From Nocardioides sp. JS614 (lineage in GTDB: Bacteria; Actinomycetota; Actinomycetes; Propionibacteriales; Nocardioidaceae): 64,000 nucleotides of DNA. Below are positions 34,513 to 45,626 of the stretch, one piece after another. The stretch spans positions 248,001-312,000 of the forward strand of contig NC_008699.1 in NCBI RefSeq assembly GCF_000015265.1, read 5' to 3'. The notes beneath the pieces are model-generated. The model was not told where the DNA came from and did not search any database. It worked only from the letters and a program-made list of their open reading frames with translations. Position 1 is the stretch's first letter. Each line of letters begins with the position of its first letter. Position numbers and translations under genes: made by a program.

Positions 34513-34982
34513 TCGGCGCCGGGTCCGACGGAGGCCGGCTCACCGTGTTCGAGAAGGTGGGGGACGGGCCGTTCCGGGTGTTGGCCCGCAGCAGGGCGGT
34601 CCACGACTTCGACGTCGCGTACAGCGGACGGGAGCCGGTCCTGGCCTGGTCCCGCGGCCGGCTGCGCCAGCTCAGCCTGGTCGTCGGCGGCCGGCTCGTG
34701 AACACCCGGACGCCGACCGAGGCGGTCGCGCTGGCGACCGACGGTCGGCTGGTGCACGTGGTGTTCTCGACGGTGGCACGGACGACGTGCGGCCCGGCCG
34801 GCTGCCTCCACAGCGGCGTCTACCACGTCGGCCTGCGCGGCCGGCGGGTCGCGATCAAGGCCAGCCTGGTCCAGGCCGGCTCCTCCTCGCCGTTCCGCCT
34901 CGCGGCCGACACCTCCGGCCGGACCTTGGGGGTGGTGGTCTCGCGCAACGGGGTGACCAGGCTGTACCAGCGCAGCTTCTGA
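34485..34982 (+). CDS. beta-rich protein of unknown function (C-terminal part of a two-frame locus)
   Basis: 165 residues in the frame that follows the secreted N-terminal part, overlapping it by 28 nt. No signal peptide of its own. Short repeats such as YGDRLLIGAGSDGGRLTVFE, VHDFDVAYSGREPVLAWSRG and HVVFSTVARTTCGPAGC look like beta-propeller blades, expected outside the cell. Lack of export sequence plus good continuity suggest a frameshift of a roughly 335-residue secreted protein. Alternatively it is translated from ATG 34485 as a separate cytosolic protein. Confidence 0.5.
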   Translation: MAAYGDRLLIGAGSDGGRLTVFEKVGDGPFRVLARSRAVHDFDVAYSGREPVLAWSRGRLRQLSLVVGGRLVNTRTPTEAVALATDGRLVHVVFSTVARTTCGPAGCLHSGVYHVGLRGRRVAIKASLVQAGSSSPFRLAADTSGRTLGVVVSRNGVTRLYQRSF

Positions 34983-35043
34983 GCCGCGGATCCGCTGGGC
35001 GTCCCCGGCGGACGCGGTTGGGTGATCCTGCGACGATGGGGCC

Positions 35044-36195
35044 ATGGGGACCCCCGCTGACGACTGGTTCGGCCAGGCCTTCTCGAAGGCGTGGCGGGAC
35101 AAGGCCGAGGAGATCGGGCGCTTCAACCTGGCCATCTTCGGCAAGACCGGTGTCGGGAAGAGCACCCTGGTCAACGCGATCTTCGGCAGCGAGATCGCGG
35201 CGACCGGGATCGGCGAGCCGGTCACCCGGGCCGAGCACCTGTACCTCCACCAGAGCGGCACCCTCGGCGTCCTCGACACCCGTGGGCTCGAGGTGGGACG
35301 CGACAACGACGCGCTGATCGCCGAGCTCAAGGACTACCTCCACGGCATGCGTCGCAGGCCCCTGGCCGACCAGCTGCACGTCGCCTGGTACTGCGTGCGC
35401 GCCGGCGACCGGCGCTTCGAGGCGACCGAGGCCGAGTTCGTCCGCGCCCTGCACGAGCTCGGGCTGCCGGTGATCCTGGTGCTCACCCAGGTCCCGCGCA
35501 GCATCGGGCCCGGCGGGGACGCGCGGGTGCACCCCGACGCCGAGGCGCTCGCGGCGAGCATCGCCGAGCTGCGGCTGCCGATCGTCGACGGGCTGATCCA
35601 CTACACGATGGCCCTCGAGGACGACTTCACCGGCCAGGCGGCGTACGGCCTGCAGGAGCTCCTCGATGCCACCTTTCGCGGCGCGCCGGAAGGCGTCGCC
35701 CACGCCATCACCGCCGCCCAGCGGATCGACTTCGTCCGCAAGCGCGAGCGCGCCGAGAAGGCGATCAAGGCGGCGACCGGCGCCGCCACCACCGCCGGAG
35801 CCTCCCCCATCCCCTTCTCCGACGCGGCCATCCTGGTTCCGCTCCAGATCGGGATGATGGCCTCGATCGCCGTCACGTACGGCGTCCCCCTGGAGCGCTC
35901 CACCGCCGCGTCGCTGGCCGCCACCGCCGCCGCGACCACGGCCGGCCGGTCGCTGGTGACGAACCTGGTCAAGTTCGTGCCGGGTGCGGGCACCATGGTC
36001 GCCGCCCCGATCAGCGCGACCGTGGCCGGCACGTTCACCTACGCGATGGGCCAGGCCTGGCTCCGGGTGTGCGAGCGGCTCGCCCGCGGCGAGCTCGGGG
36101 TGGTCGGCGGCGCGCTGGACGGTGAGTCGGTGCGCAAGGTCTTCCTCGAGGAGTTCAAGACTCAGGCGGCCCGGCGCAGGGTCGGGCGCCGATGA
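35044..36195 (+). CDS. GTPase with C-terminal DUF697-like membrane-associated region
   Basis: 383 residues. G1 LAIFGKTGVGKSTLVNAIFG, G2-type Thr in GEPVTRAEHLYL, G3 VLDTRGLEVG, and G4 replaced by VLTQVPRS (TQVP rather than NKxD). The fold is Era/IRG-like. The C-terminal half (about 225-345) has Ala/Gly-rich hydrophobic helices (ILVPLQIGMMASIAVTYG, GAGTMVAAPISATVAGTF) as in DUF697/YcjF proteins, likely membrane-inserting. It may remodel membranes or respond to envelope stress. The altered G4 motif makes nucleotide specificity uncertain. 26 nt upstream of the sirtuin gene. Confidence 0.78.
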   Translation: MGTPADDWFGQAFSKAWRDKAEEIGRFNLAIFGKTGVGKSTLVNAIFGSEIAATGIGEPVTRAEHLYLHQSGTLGVLDTRGLEVGRDNDALIAELKDYLHGMRRRPLADQLHVAWYCVRAGDRRFEATEAEFVRALHELGLPVILVLTQVPRSIGPGGDARVHPDAEALAASIAELRLPIVDGLIHYTMALEDDFTGQAAYGLQELLDATFRGAPEGVAHAITAAQRIDFVRKRERAEKAIKAATGAATTAGASPIPFSDAAILVPLQIGMMASIAVTYGVPLERSTAASLAATAAATTAGRSLVTNLVKFVPGAGTMVAAPISATVAGTFTYAMGQAWLRVCERLARGELGVVGGALDGESVRKVFLEEFKTQAARRRVGRR

Positions 36196-36220
36196 CGCGC
36201 AGGGACGCGACGGGGTGGTC

Positions 36221-36913
36221 GTGAGGATCGTCGTCCTGACCGGGGCCGGGATCTCCGCCGAGAGCGGGCTCCCGACGTTCCGTGACGCCGACGGACTCTG
36301 GCACGGCCACCGGGTCGAGGAGGTCGCGACGCCGGAGGCGTTCGAGCGCGTGCCCGCGCTCGTGCACCGGTTCTACGACGAGCGCCGCGCGGCCCTGGCC
36401 ACCGTCCGGCCCAACGCCGCCCACGAGGCGCTCGCCCGGCTCGAGCAGGCGCTCGGGGACGACCTGCTCGTCGTCACCCAGAACATCGACGACCTCCACG
36501 AGCGGAGCGGCTCGCGCCAGGTCCTGCACATGCACGGCCGACTGCGCTCGGCGCTGTGCGGGTCCTGTGCCGGGCACTTCGACTGGGTCGGCGACCTGGG
36601 CGACGCGCCGCCGTGCCCGCGGTGCGGTCGGCGCGAGCTGCGTCCCGACGTCGTGTGGTTCGGCGAGGCCCCCTACGACATGGATCGGATCCTCGGCGCC
36701 GTCGGCCGGGCCGACCTGTTCGTGTCCGTCGGCACGTCCGGCGCGGTCTACCCGGCCGCGGGCTTCGTGCAGTACGCCGCCGGCCAGGGCGCCCGCACCC
36801 TCGAGCTCAACCTGGTCCCGAGCGAGGGCAGCCACCTCTTCGACGAGTCCCGCCACGGGCCGGCCTCCCGCCTCGTCCCCGAATGGGTGGCCGAGATCTT
36901 CGATACTCCCTGA
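36221..36913 (+). CDS. cobB: NAD-dependent protein deacylase (class III sirtuin, CobB-like)
   Basis: 230 residues from GTG 36221 (GTG 36215 also possible). Sirtuin motifs are VLTGAGISAESGLPTFRDAD, TQNIDDLHERSG (catalytic network), HMHGRL with the catalytic His, and a zinc site CGSC/CPRC. VHRFYDERR contains the Tyr and Arg that bind acidic acyl-lysines in SIRT5/CobB, so desuccinylase activity is likely. The stop codon TGA lies inside copy 2 of the palindromic repeat family. It follows the GTPase gene closely. Confidence 0.93.
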   Translation: MRIVVLTGAGISAESGLPTFRDADGLWHGHRVEEVATPEAFERVPALVHRFYDERRAALATVRPNAAHEALARLEQALGDDLLVVTQNIDDLHERSGSRQVLHMHGRLRSALCGSCAGHFDWVGDLGDAPPCPRCGRRELRPDVVWFGEAPYDMDRILGAVGRADLFVSVGTSGAVYPAAGFVQYAAGQGARTLELNLVPSEGSHLFDESRHGPASRLVPEWVAEIFDTP

Positions 36914-36963
36914 CGGTTGCGCGCCGTTCCGTGGGCCGGGACCGCGCAATCGTCAGGGACTAC
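36905..36963. repeat. large palindromic repeat, TAGTCCCTGACG family, copy 2
   Basis: Left arm ACTCCCTGACGGTTGCGCG (36905-36923) and right arm CGCGCAATCGTCAGGGACT (36943-36961), two mismatches over 19 nt. It shares CCCTGACG-N-TTG and GTCAGGGACTACC with copy 1 at 9565-9630. The TGA of CCCTGACG is the sirtuin stop codon. Confidence 0.75.
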
Positions 36964-37055
36964 CACAGGCGGTCGGTGTGAGACGGCGCGGGTCGGAGTA
37001 TCTCCGGGCCGTCACTTCTGCCACCGTGGTGCCACCAACACTCCAGGAGGAACGC

Positions 37056-37760
37056 GTGGCACGTATCGCAATGGCAGCCGTCGGGCTCGGGACGGCGGCC
37101 CTGCTCACCGCCTGCGGCGGCGGGGACGACTTCACCGACCAGTCGGCCGACGACATCGTCTCGGCGGCGAAGTCCGAGATGGGCGACCTGAAGGCCGTGA
37201 AGGTCTCCGGGTCCGTGACCAGTGACGGTCAGCAGATCGACATCGACCTGCAGTCCAGCTCCGAGGGCAGCTGCACCGGCACCATCGGTGTGGCCGGTGG
37301 CACGACCGAGCTGCTCGGCGTCGACGGCTCGACCTGGATGAAGCCCGACGAGGCGTTCTGGCGGGCCACCGCCGGCGACGCCGCCGACAGCGTGATCACC
37401 GCGGTGGGCGACAAGTGGGTGGTGATCCCGGCGGAGGACGACTCGTTCAACACCTTCTGCGACCTCGACGACCTGCTCGACCAGCTGCTCAAGGATGACG
37501 AGGAGGACGGCTCGACGTACTCGAAGAACGGCACCGAGGACGTCGACGGCGAGACGGCCGTGAAGGTCGACAACGAGGACCCGGAGGACGGCACGTCCAC
37601 GGGCTACGTGCTCGTCGACGAGCCGCACTACCTGGTGAAGATCGAGAAGACCGACGGCGCCGACACCGGCAACATCACGTTCTCGGAGTTCGACGAGGAG
37701 TTCGACGTGGAGGCGCCCGGGGCCGACGAGGTCGTCGACCTCGACCAGCTCGGGGCCTGA
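37056..37760 (+). CDS. LppX/LprAFG-like lipoprotein
   Basis: 234 residues. AGGAGG ends 5 nt before GTG 37056, which fixes the start. Signal peptide with lipobox LLTAC (Cys about 19), followed by an acidic linker. The mature part begins SADDIVSAAKSEMGDLKAVK, then alternating strands (VSGSVTSDGQQIDIDLQSSS, WMKPDEAFWRA), the pattern of the LppX/LprG fold with a lipid-binding cavity. Very acidic overall (runs such as DDEEDG). Probably a membrane-anchored lipid or sensor protein; cargo unknown. Confidence 0.78.
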   Translation: MARIAMAAVGLGTAALLTACGGGDDFTDQSADDIVSAAKSEMGDLKAVKVSGSVTSDGQQIDIDLQSSSEGSCTGTIGVAGGTTELLGVDGSTWMKPDEAFWRATAGDAADSVITAVGDKWVVIPAEDDSFNTFCDLDDLLDQLLKDDEEDGSTYSKNGTEDVDGETAVKVDNEDPEDGTSTGYVLVDEPHYLVKIEKTDGADTGNITFSEFDEEFDVEAPGADEVVDLDQLGA

Positions 37761-37766
37761 CGCTCG

Positions 37767-39506
37767 TCAGGGTCCGACCAGGGCTCCCGCGTGCGGGGGC
37801 AGCGACAGCCGGCCGGCGTCGAGCGTGAGGCCGGCGCCGGTCTGGAACAGCAGCGTCGCGGCGGCGGTCTCCACCGTCGCCGCGGCGTCGCCGAAGTTCA
37901 CCGCGACCAGCAGGTCGCCGCGCCGCATCGTGAAGACCCGGGTGTGCTCGTCGGCCGTGCACCGCACCGAGCCGAACGACGGGTCCGTGAGCGCCTCGTG
38001 CTCGCGGCGCAGCCGCGCCAACCGGCGGTAGACGTCGAGCATCCGGGCGTGCCGGCCCCGGGTCGCCTCCGCCCAGTCGAGCTTCGAGCGCTCGAACGTT
38101 GCCGGGTCCTGGGGGTCGGGTACGACGGCGGGGTCCCAGCCCATCCGCTCGAACTCGGCGATCCGGCCCTCGGCGGTCGCCGTCCCGAGGTCGGGCTCGG
38201 GGTGGGAGGTGAAGAACTGGAACGGCGTCGAGGCCGCCCACTCCTCGCCCATGAACAGCATCGGCGTGAACGGTCCGCACAGGGTCAGCAGCGCGGCGCA
38301 GGCGAGCTGGTCGTCGTCGAGCACCTCGGTGATCCGGTCGCCCCGGGCGCGGTTGCCGATCTGGTCGTGGTTCTGGCTGCAGACCACCAGCCGCCAGGTC
38401 GGCATCGTGCGCAGGTCGACGGGGAAGCCGTGGTCGCGGCCGCGGAACGACGACCAGGTGCCGTCGTGGAAGAACCCGCGCTCGCAGACCTTCGCCAGCG
38501 CCGAGAGCGGCTCGAAGTCGGCGTAGTAGCCGGCGGTCTCGCCGGTCAGGGCGACGTGCACGGCGTGGTGGAAGTCGTCGCTCCACTGCGCGTCCAGGCC
38601 GTAGCCGCCGGCCTCGCGCGGGCGGACCAGCCGGGTGTCGTTGAGGTCGGACTCGGCGATCAGCGTCAACGGCCGCCGCTGGTGGGCGGACAGGGCCGCG
38701 ACCTCGGCCGCCAGCTCCTCGAGCAGGTGCTGGTGGCCGGCGTCGTTGAGCGCGTGCACGGCATCGAGCCGCAGGCCGTCGACGTGGTAGTCCGCGAGCC
38801 ACATCCGCACGTTGTCGAGGATGTAGCGCCGCACCTCGTCCGAGCCCGGGCCGTCGAGGTTCAAGAAGTCGCCCCAGGTGTTCGCCCCCTGCTTGAGGTA
38901 CGGGCCGAGCTCCGGCAGGTAGTTCCCGGACGGACCGAGGTGGTTGTAGACCACGTCCTGGATGACGCCCAGCCCGGCCGCGTGGCAGCCGTCGACGAAG
39001 CGCTGGTAGCCCGCGGGCCCGCCGTACCCCTCGTGGACGGCGAACCAGCCGACGCCGTCATAGCCCCAGTTGTGGGTGCCGTTGAAGGCGTTGACCGGCA
39101 TCAGCTCGACCAGGTCGACGCCGATCTCGCGCAGGTGAGGGAGCTTCTCGAGCGCGGCGTCGAAGGTGCCCTCGGGCGTGAACGTGCCGACGTGCAGCTC
39201 GTAGACCACCGAGCCGGCCAGCTGGCGGCCGGTCCAGGCCTGGTCCGTCCAGGGGTACGACGCGGGGTCGAAGGTCCGCGACAGCTGGTGGACCCCACCC
39301 GGCTGGCGGCGCGAGCGCGGATCGGGCCGCGGTGCCTCGCCGTCGTCCACGAGGTAGCCGTAGTCGAGCTCTGCGCCGGCAGGGACCGGCCCCGCGGGGG
39401 TCCACCAGTCGCCCTCGCCGCGGCGCATCGCGACGGTCTCGCCGGCGACGGCCAGGCGCAACCGGCGGGGCAGCGGCGCCCAGACGTCGAACGGTCCGTG
39501 GGTCAT
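37767..39506 (-). CDS. treZ: malto-oligosyltrehalose trehalohydrolase (TreZ)
   Basis: 579 residues from ATG 39506, four bases after treY; the frame open further upstream is a treY shadow. An N-terminal beta domain (DVWAPLPRRLRLAVAGETVA) precedes a GH13 barrel with VYELHVGTFTPEGTFDAALE, VIQDVVYNHLGPSGNYL, DGLRLDAVHAL (nucleophile Asp), LIAESDLNDTRL (acid/base Glu) and SQNHDQIGNRARG. It releases trehalose from maltooligosyl-trehalose made by TreY. Last gene of glgX-treY-treZ. Confidence 0.94.
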   Translation of the reverse strand: MTHGPFDVWAPLPRRLRLAVAGETVAMRRGEGDWWTPAGPVPAGAELDYGYLVDDGEAPRPDPRSRRQPGGVHQLSRTFDPASYPWTDQAWTGRQLAGSVVYELHVGTFTPEGTFDAALEKLPHLREIGVDLVELMPVNAFNGTHNWGYDGVGWFAVHEGYGGPAGYQRFVDGCHAAGLGVIQDVVYNHLGPSGNYLPELGPYLKQGANTWGDFLNLDGPGSDEVRRYILDNVRMWLADYHVDGLRLDAVHALNDAGHQHLLEELAAEVAALSAHQRRPLTLIAESDLNDTRLVRPREAGGYGLDAQWSDDFHHAVHVALTGETAGYYADFEPLSALAKVCERGFFHDGTWSSFRGRDHGFPVDLRTMPTWRLVVCSQNHDQIGNRARGDRITEVLDDDQLACAALLTLCGPFTPMLFMGEEWAASTPFQFFTSHPEPDLGTATAEGRIAEFERMGWDPAVVPDPQDPATFERSKLDWAEATRGRHARMLDVYRRLARLRREHEALTDPSFGSVRCTADEHTRVFTMRRGDLLVAVNFGDAAATVETAAATLLFQTGAGLTLDAGRLSLPPHAGALVGP

Positions 39507-39510
39507 CGGA

Positions 39511-41760
39511 TCAGTCCGCCCGCACCAGCATGGCCACCGGCAGCGCGGCGAGCAGATCGGCGAGGCGGCCCTCGGTGGACGACCCGGTGAGCACGTCGTG
39601 CCAGCGGCCGGCGGGCAGCTCCAGGACGGTGTCACCCCACCCGCCGCGCGCCGCGAGGCCCACCGGGAGGCGGGTGGCGACGCTGATCGCGCCGCCGCGG
39701 TCGAACGCCAGCACGTGGTCCGCCGCAGTCCCGGTCGCCGGCACGGCGGCGTACGTCGTGAACAGCTCCGGCCGGTCCCGGCGCAGCGTGAGTGCCGAGC
39801 AGGTGACGTGCAGCTTGTCGACGGCGTCGTCGGCGTCGGTCCCGGCCAGCACCGCCGCTCGGTGGTCGAAGTCGACGGGGCGGCGGTTGTCGGGGTCGAC
39901 CAGCGAGGTCTCGAACAGCTCGCTGCCCTGGTAGACGTCGGGCACCCCGGGCATGGTGATCGCCACGAGCTTGGCGGCGAGGGAGTTCGACCGCCCCGGC
40001 GCGTCGATGCGCGCGGCGAGGTCGGCGAGCACCGCCCGCACGTCCGTGGAGTCGAAGGCGGCGTCGACGGCGGCGTGCACGGCCGCCTCGTACGTCGCGT
40101 CCGGCTCGGTCCACGTCGTGCGGTCACCGGCCTCGCGCATCGCCTTCTCCGCGTAGCCGTGCAGCCGGTCGCGCAGGTCCGGCAGGTGCTCGGGCGTCCA
40201 GGCGCCGAGGACGGCCTGCCACAGCAGCGACCCGAAGCCGGGGTCGGGCACCGGCGCGAGCGCGAGCAGCCGCTCCAGCGCAGCGGCCCAGGTGTCCGGC
40301 ATCTCGGCGAGCGCCGTGATCCGGGCCCGGACGTCCTCGCCGCGCTTCGTGTCGTGCGTCGACAGCGTGTTCATCGTGTGCGGCCAGTCCCGCTGCCGCG
40401 CGGCCATCGCCTCGTGGAAGCCCGCGACCGTGACCGCGAAGACCGACGGGTCCCCGCCGACCTCGGTCAGCGACGTGAGCCGCGACCAGCGGTAGAACGC
40501 GCAGTCCTCGACGCCCTTGGCCATCACCATGCCGCTGGTCTGCTGGAAGCGCAGCGCGGGCGGGCTGGCGGCGTCGGTGAGCACGGGCTCGAGGGCGTCG
40601 TACGTCGCGGCCAGGTCGGGACGGGTGCGCCGCGCACGGGCGAACGCCTCGGCGAGATGGTCGCGCCCCTCGGGCAGGTAGGACCGGTAGACGGGGAAGC
40701 AGGTCAGCAGCTCGGCGACCGCGTCGCGGTACGGCGCGGGGTCCTCCGGCCCGATCTCGCGGACGATGCGGCGCACCTCCGACTGGAGGATCCCATCGGC
40801 GACGGCGCGCTTGGTGCCGTGGATCAGGTCGGGCCAGTCGACCGGCGCGCCACGCAGGCGGGCCTCGAGCCGGTCCAGCGGCGCCTGGCCCGTGGGGTCG
40901 GTGAGCACCCGGTCGACCAGCGCGAGCCCGTCGTACCCGGTGGTGCCCTGGGTCGCCCACGAGCGCGGCAGCTTCTCGCCGGGCTCGAGGATCTTCTCGA
41001 CGAGCACGTACGCGCGGCCGGTGAGGTCGGCCAGGTCGTCGAGGTAGCCCTGGGGATCGCGCAGGCCGTCCGGGTGGTCGACCCGCAGGCCGTCGACGAG
41101 ACCCTCGGCGAACCACCGGCGGATCTCGACGTGGGACTGCGCGAAGACCTCCGGCTCCTCGACGCGTACGCCCGCCAGCGTGTTGACCGCGAAGAACCGC
41201 CGGTAGTTCAGCTTGTCGTCGGCGTCGCGCCAAGACACCAGGCGGTAGTGCTGCTCCTCGTGCGCGGACGTGCCGGCCGCGAGCGGGAACCGGTGGTCGT
41301 GGTAGCGGACCTCTCCGTCCTCGACCCGGATCGAGCCCCCGTCGCCGTCGCCGACCACCGGGATCAGCACCTTGCCGTCCCCGGCGTCCCAGTCGACGTC
41401 GAAGGCGTCGGCGTGCTTCGAGGCGCGGCCGTGCTGGAGCAGGTCCCACCACCACGCGTTCTCGGCCGGGGTGGCGACGCCGACGTGGTTGGGCACGATG
41501 TCGACCAGGATCCCCATCCCGAGCCGGCGCGCCTCCGCGGAGAGTACGGCGAGCCCCTCGGCGCCGCCGCGCGCGGGGTCGACTCGGTCGAACGCGACGA
41601 CGTCGTACCCGTGGTTGCTGCCCGGCTCGGAGGCGAGCAGCGGCGAGAGGTAGACCCAGTCGGCGCCCAGGGCGCGCAGGTACGGCAACCGGCGGGCCGC
41701 CTCGAACAGGTCGAACTCGGGCGTGATCTGCAGACGGTAGGTGCTGACCGGCGCGCGCAT
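39511..41760 (-). CDS. treY: malto-oligosyltrehalose synthase (TreY)
   Basis: 749 residues. It opens APVSTYRLQITPEFDLFEAA, the TreY signature, with SNHGYDVVAFDRVDPARGG and LVDIVPNHVGVATPAENAWW. Catalytic GH13 motifs are VDGLRVDHPDGLRDPQGYL (Asp), YVLVEKILEPGEKLP (Glu) and NTLSTHDTKRGEDVRARI (His-Asp), ending with MPGVPDVYQGSEL. It isomerises the reducing-end glucose of maltodextrins into a trehalose linkage. It lies four bases from both glgX and treZ, in one operon. Confidence 0.95.
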   Translation of the reverse strand: MRAPVSTYRLQITPEFDLFEAARRLPYLRALGADWVYLSPLLASEPGSNHGYDVVAFDRVDPARGGAEGLAVLSAEARRLGMGILVDIVPNHVGVATPAENAWWWDLLQHGRASKHADAFDVDWDAGDGKVLIPVVGDGDGGSIRVEDGEVRYHDHRFPLAAGTSAHEEQHYRLVSWRDADDKLNYRRFFAVNTLAGVRVEEPEVFAQSHVEIRRWFAEGLVDGLRVDHPDGLRDPQGYLDDLADLTGRAYVLVEKILEPGEKLPRSWATQGTTGYDGLALVDRVLTDPTGQAPLDRLEARLRGAPVDWPDLIHGTKRAVADGILQSEVRRIVREIGPEDPAPYRDAVAELLTCFPVYRSYLPEGRDHLAEAFARARRTRPDLAATYDALEPVLTDAASPPALRFQQTSGMVMAKGVEDCAFYRWSRLTSLTEVGGDPSVFAVTVAGFHEAMAARQRDWPHTMNTLSTHDTKRGEDVRARITALAEMPDTWAAALERLLALAPVPDPGFGSLLWQAVLGAWTPEHLPDLRDRLHGYAEKAMREAGDRTTWTEPDATYEAAVHAAVDAAFDSTDVRAVLADLAARIDAPGRSNSLAAKLVAITMPGVPDVYQGSELFETSLVDPDNRRPVDFDHRAAVLAGTDADDAVDKLHVTCSALTLRRDRPELFTTYAAVPATGTAADHVLAFDRGGAISVATRLPVGLAARGGWGDTVLELPAGRWHDVLTGSSTEGRLADLLAALPVAMLVRAD

Positions 41761-41764
41761 CGCC

Positions 41765-43966
<2,202 letters not shown>

Positions 43967-44122
43967 GGCACCCTCCACCTGCTCCTCCGGCTGTCCCACC
44001 CCAGCGGCGGTTGGAACGATCAAAGCACACCCCTCGGTCTGGTCCGTCAACCCGAGGAGCGCCGTACCCACTGTGCCGCGTGCCCAACCCGGCGACCAGC
44101 CCCGCGAGTGCCGGCGCCGGGA

Positions 44123-45601
44123 ATGTCGGCGACCGGGTGGGCGTTGCTTTCCGACGTGGCCTTGTCGGACGTCTCCCGCGCGAGCGTGGGCCTGCGTTCG
44201 GAGCGCGGGCCGGTGCTGCTGGCGGTCATGCTCAGCAACGGGCTGGTCGCGATCGACTCGACCATCCTCGCGACCGCCGTGCCCGCGGTGGTCACCGACC
44301 TCGGTGGGTTCACCCAGTTCCCGTGGTTGTTCTCGGTCTACCTGCTCGCGCAGGCAGTGTCCGTGCCGATCTACGCCAAGCTGGCCGATCTCTACGGGCG
44401 CAAGCCGATGCTGCTGCTCGGCATCGGGCTGTTCGTCCTCGGCTCGCTGCTGTGCGGCCTGGCCTGGGGGATGGGCGCGCTGATCGCGTTCCGGGCCCTG
44501 CAGGGCCTGGGGGCGGGTGCCGTGCAGCCGATCGGCCTGACCGTGGTCGGCGACATCTACTCGATCCAGGAGCGCGCGAAGGTCCAGGGCTACCTGGCGA
44601 GCGTCTGGGCGATCTCCGCGATCGTCGGGCCGACCCTCGGCGGCGCCTTCTCCGACTACCTGTCGTGGCGCTGGATCTTCTTCGTGAACCTGCCGCTGGG
44701 CGTCGCGGCGGCCTGGATGTTCTGGCGCCGCTTCGACGAGCGCGTCGAGCGCCGCCGGCACCGGATCGACCACGCCGGCGCCGTGCTGCTGGCGGGTGGT
44801 GGGTTGTTGCTGATGCTCGCGCTGCTCGAGGGCGGAGTGCGCTGGCCGTGGTCGTCGGTCACCAGCGTGGCGCTCTTCTCGGGGGCTGCCGTCCTGCTGG
44901 TCGGCTTCGTCCTGGTCGAGCGGCGGGCCGCGGAGCCGATCCTGCCGCTGTGGGTGTTCCGGCACCGGGTGCTCGGCTCGGCGATGTCGGCCTCGCTGAT
45001 TGTCGGCGTGCTCGTGATGGGCCTCGCGTCGTACGTCCCGCTCTACGCCCAGGCCGTGCTCGGCCACGGCGCCGTCGTCGCCGGGTTCGCGCTCGCCGGG
45101 ATGACACTCGGGTGGCCGCTCGCCTCCTCGAGCGCCGGCCGGCTCTTCCTCACGATCGGTCCCCGCTCCACGATGATGCTCGGCGGTGCGACCACCGCCG
45201 CCGGCGCCGCGCTGCTTCTGACGGTGGGGGCGGACAGCTCGTTCCTCCACCTCGCGGTCCCCTGCTTCGTCATGGGCCTGGGTTTCGGCCTGGTGGCCAG
45301 CCCGGCCGTGATCGCCGCGCAGTCGGCGGTGACCTGGCAGGACCGCGGCGTCGCGACCGGCTCGACCATGTTCGCCCGTTCCATGGGCAGCGCGATCGGG
45401 GTCGCGGTCTTCGGTGCGGTCGCCAACGGCGTGGTCGCCTCCCGGCTCGGCAGCCGGGCCGGCAGCCTCGAGCTCGTCACGCCCCGGGTGCTGGAGCCGG
45501 CGATCGGCGCCGTGTTCCTGACCTCCGCGGTCGTCGCGCTCTCACTGGTCGCGATCTCGGCGGTGATGACGCGGCGGATCGCCGAGCCGGTTACCGACTA
45601 G
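44123..45601 (+). CDS. MFS drug-export transporter (DHA2, 14-TM type)
   Basis: 492 residues from ATG 44123; a GTG at 44157 is possible. It shows SNGLVAIDSTILATAVPAVV (DHA2 motif D1), AKLADLYGRKPMLLLGIGLF (motif A), FRALQGLGAGAVQPIG (motif B) and GPTLGGAFSDYLSWRWIFFV (motif C). About 14 helices; homologues export drugs or other hydrophobic cations with proton antiport. It is divergent from glgX, with 156 bp between them in which no clear promoter was seen. A leaderless acyl-CoA dehydrogenase follows. Confidence 0.9.
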   Translation: MSATGWALLSDVALSDVSRASVGLRSERGPVLLAVMLSNGLVAIDSTILATAVPAVVTDLGGFTQFPWLFSVYLLAQAVSVPIYAKLADLYGRKPMLLLGIGLFVLGSLLCGLAWGMGALIAFRALQGLGAGAVQPIGLTVVGDIYSIQERAKVQGYLASVWAISAIVGPTLGGAFSDYLSWRWIFFVNLPLGVAAAWMFWRRFDERVERRRHRIDHAGAVLLAGGGLLLMLALLEGGVRWPWSSVTSVALFSGAAVLLVGFVLVERRAAEPILPLWVFRHRVLGSAMSASLIVGVLVMGLASYVPLYAQAVLGHGAVVAGFALAGMTLGWPLASSSAGRLFLTIGPRSTMMLGGATTAAGAALLLTVGADSSFLHLAVPCFVMGLGFGLVASPAVIAAQSAVTWQDRGVATGSTMFARSMGSAIGVAVFGAVANGVVASRLGSRAGSLELVTPRVLEPAIGAVFLTSAVVALSLVAISAVMTRRIAEPVTD

Positions 45602-45613
45602 TAGCAACCGTCG

Positions 45614-45619
45614 TAGGAT
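45614..45619 (+). promoter_or_regulatory. -10 element (TAGGAT) of the acyl-CoA dehydrogenase gene
   Basis: TAGGAT ends 7 nt before ATG 45627, which therefore is preferred over ATG 45618 (inside the hexamer). Confidence 0.5.
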
Positions 45620-45626
45620 GCCCGCC

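Noticed and set aside
39507..40127. N-terminal extension of treZ into treY
   Set aside because: Translation is Arg/Pro/Ser-rich shadow of treY; ATG 39506 gives a full-length TreZ.
43967..45250. N-terminal extension of glgX
   Set aside because: No similarity to GlgX, overlaps the divergent MFS gene, and GTG 43966 gives normal length.
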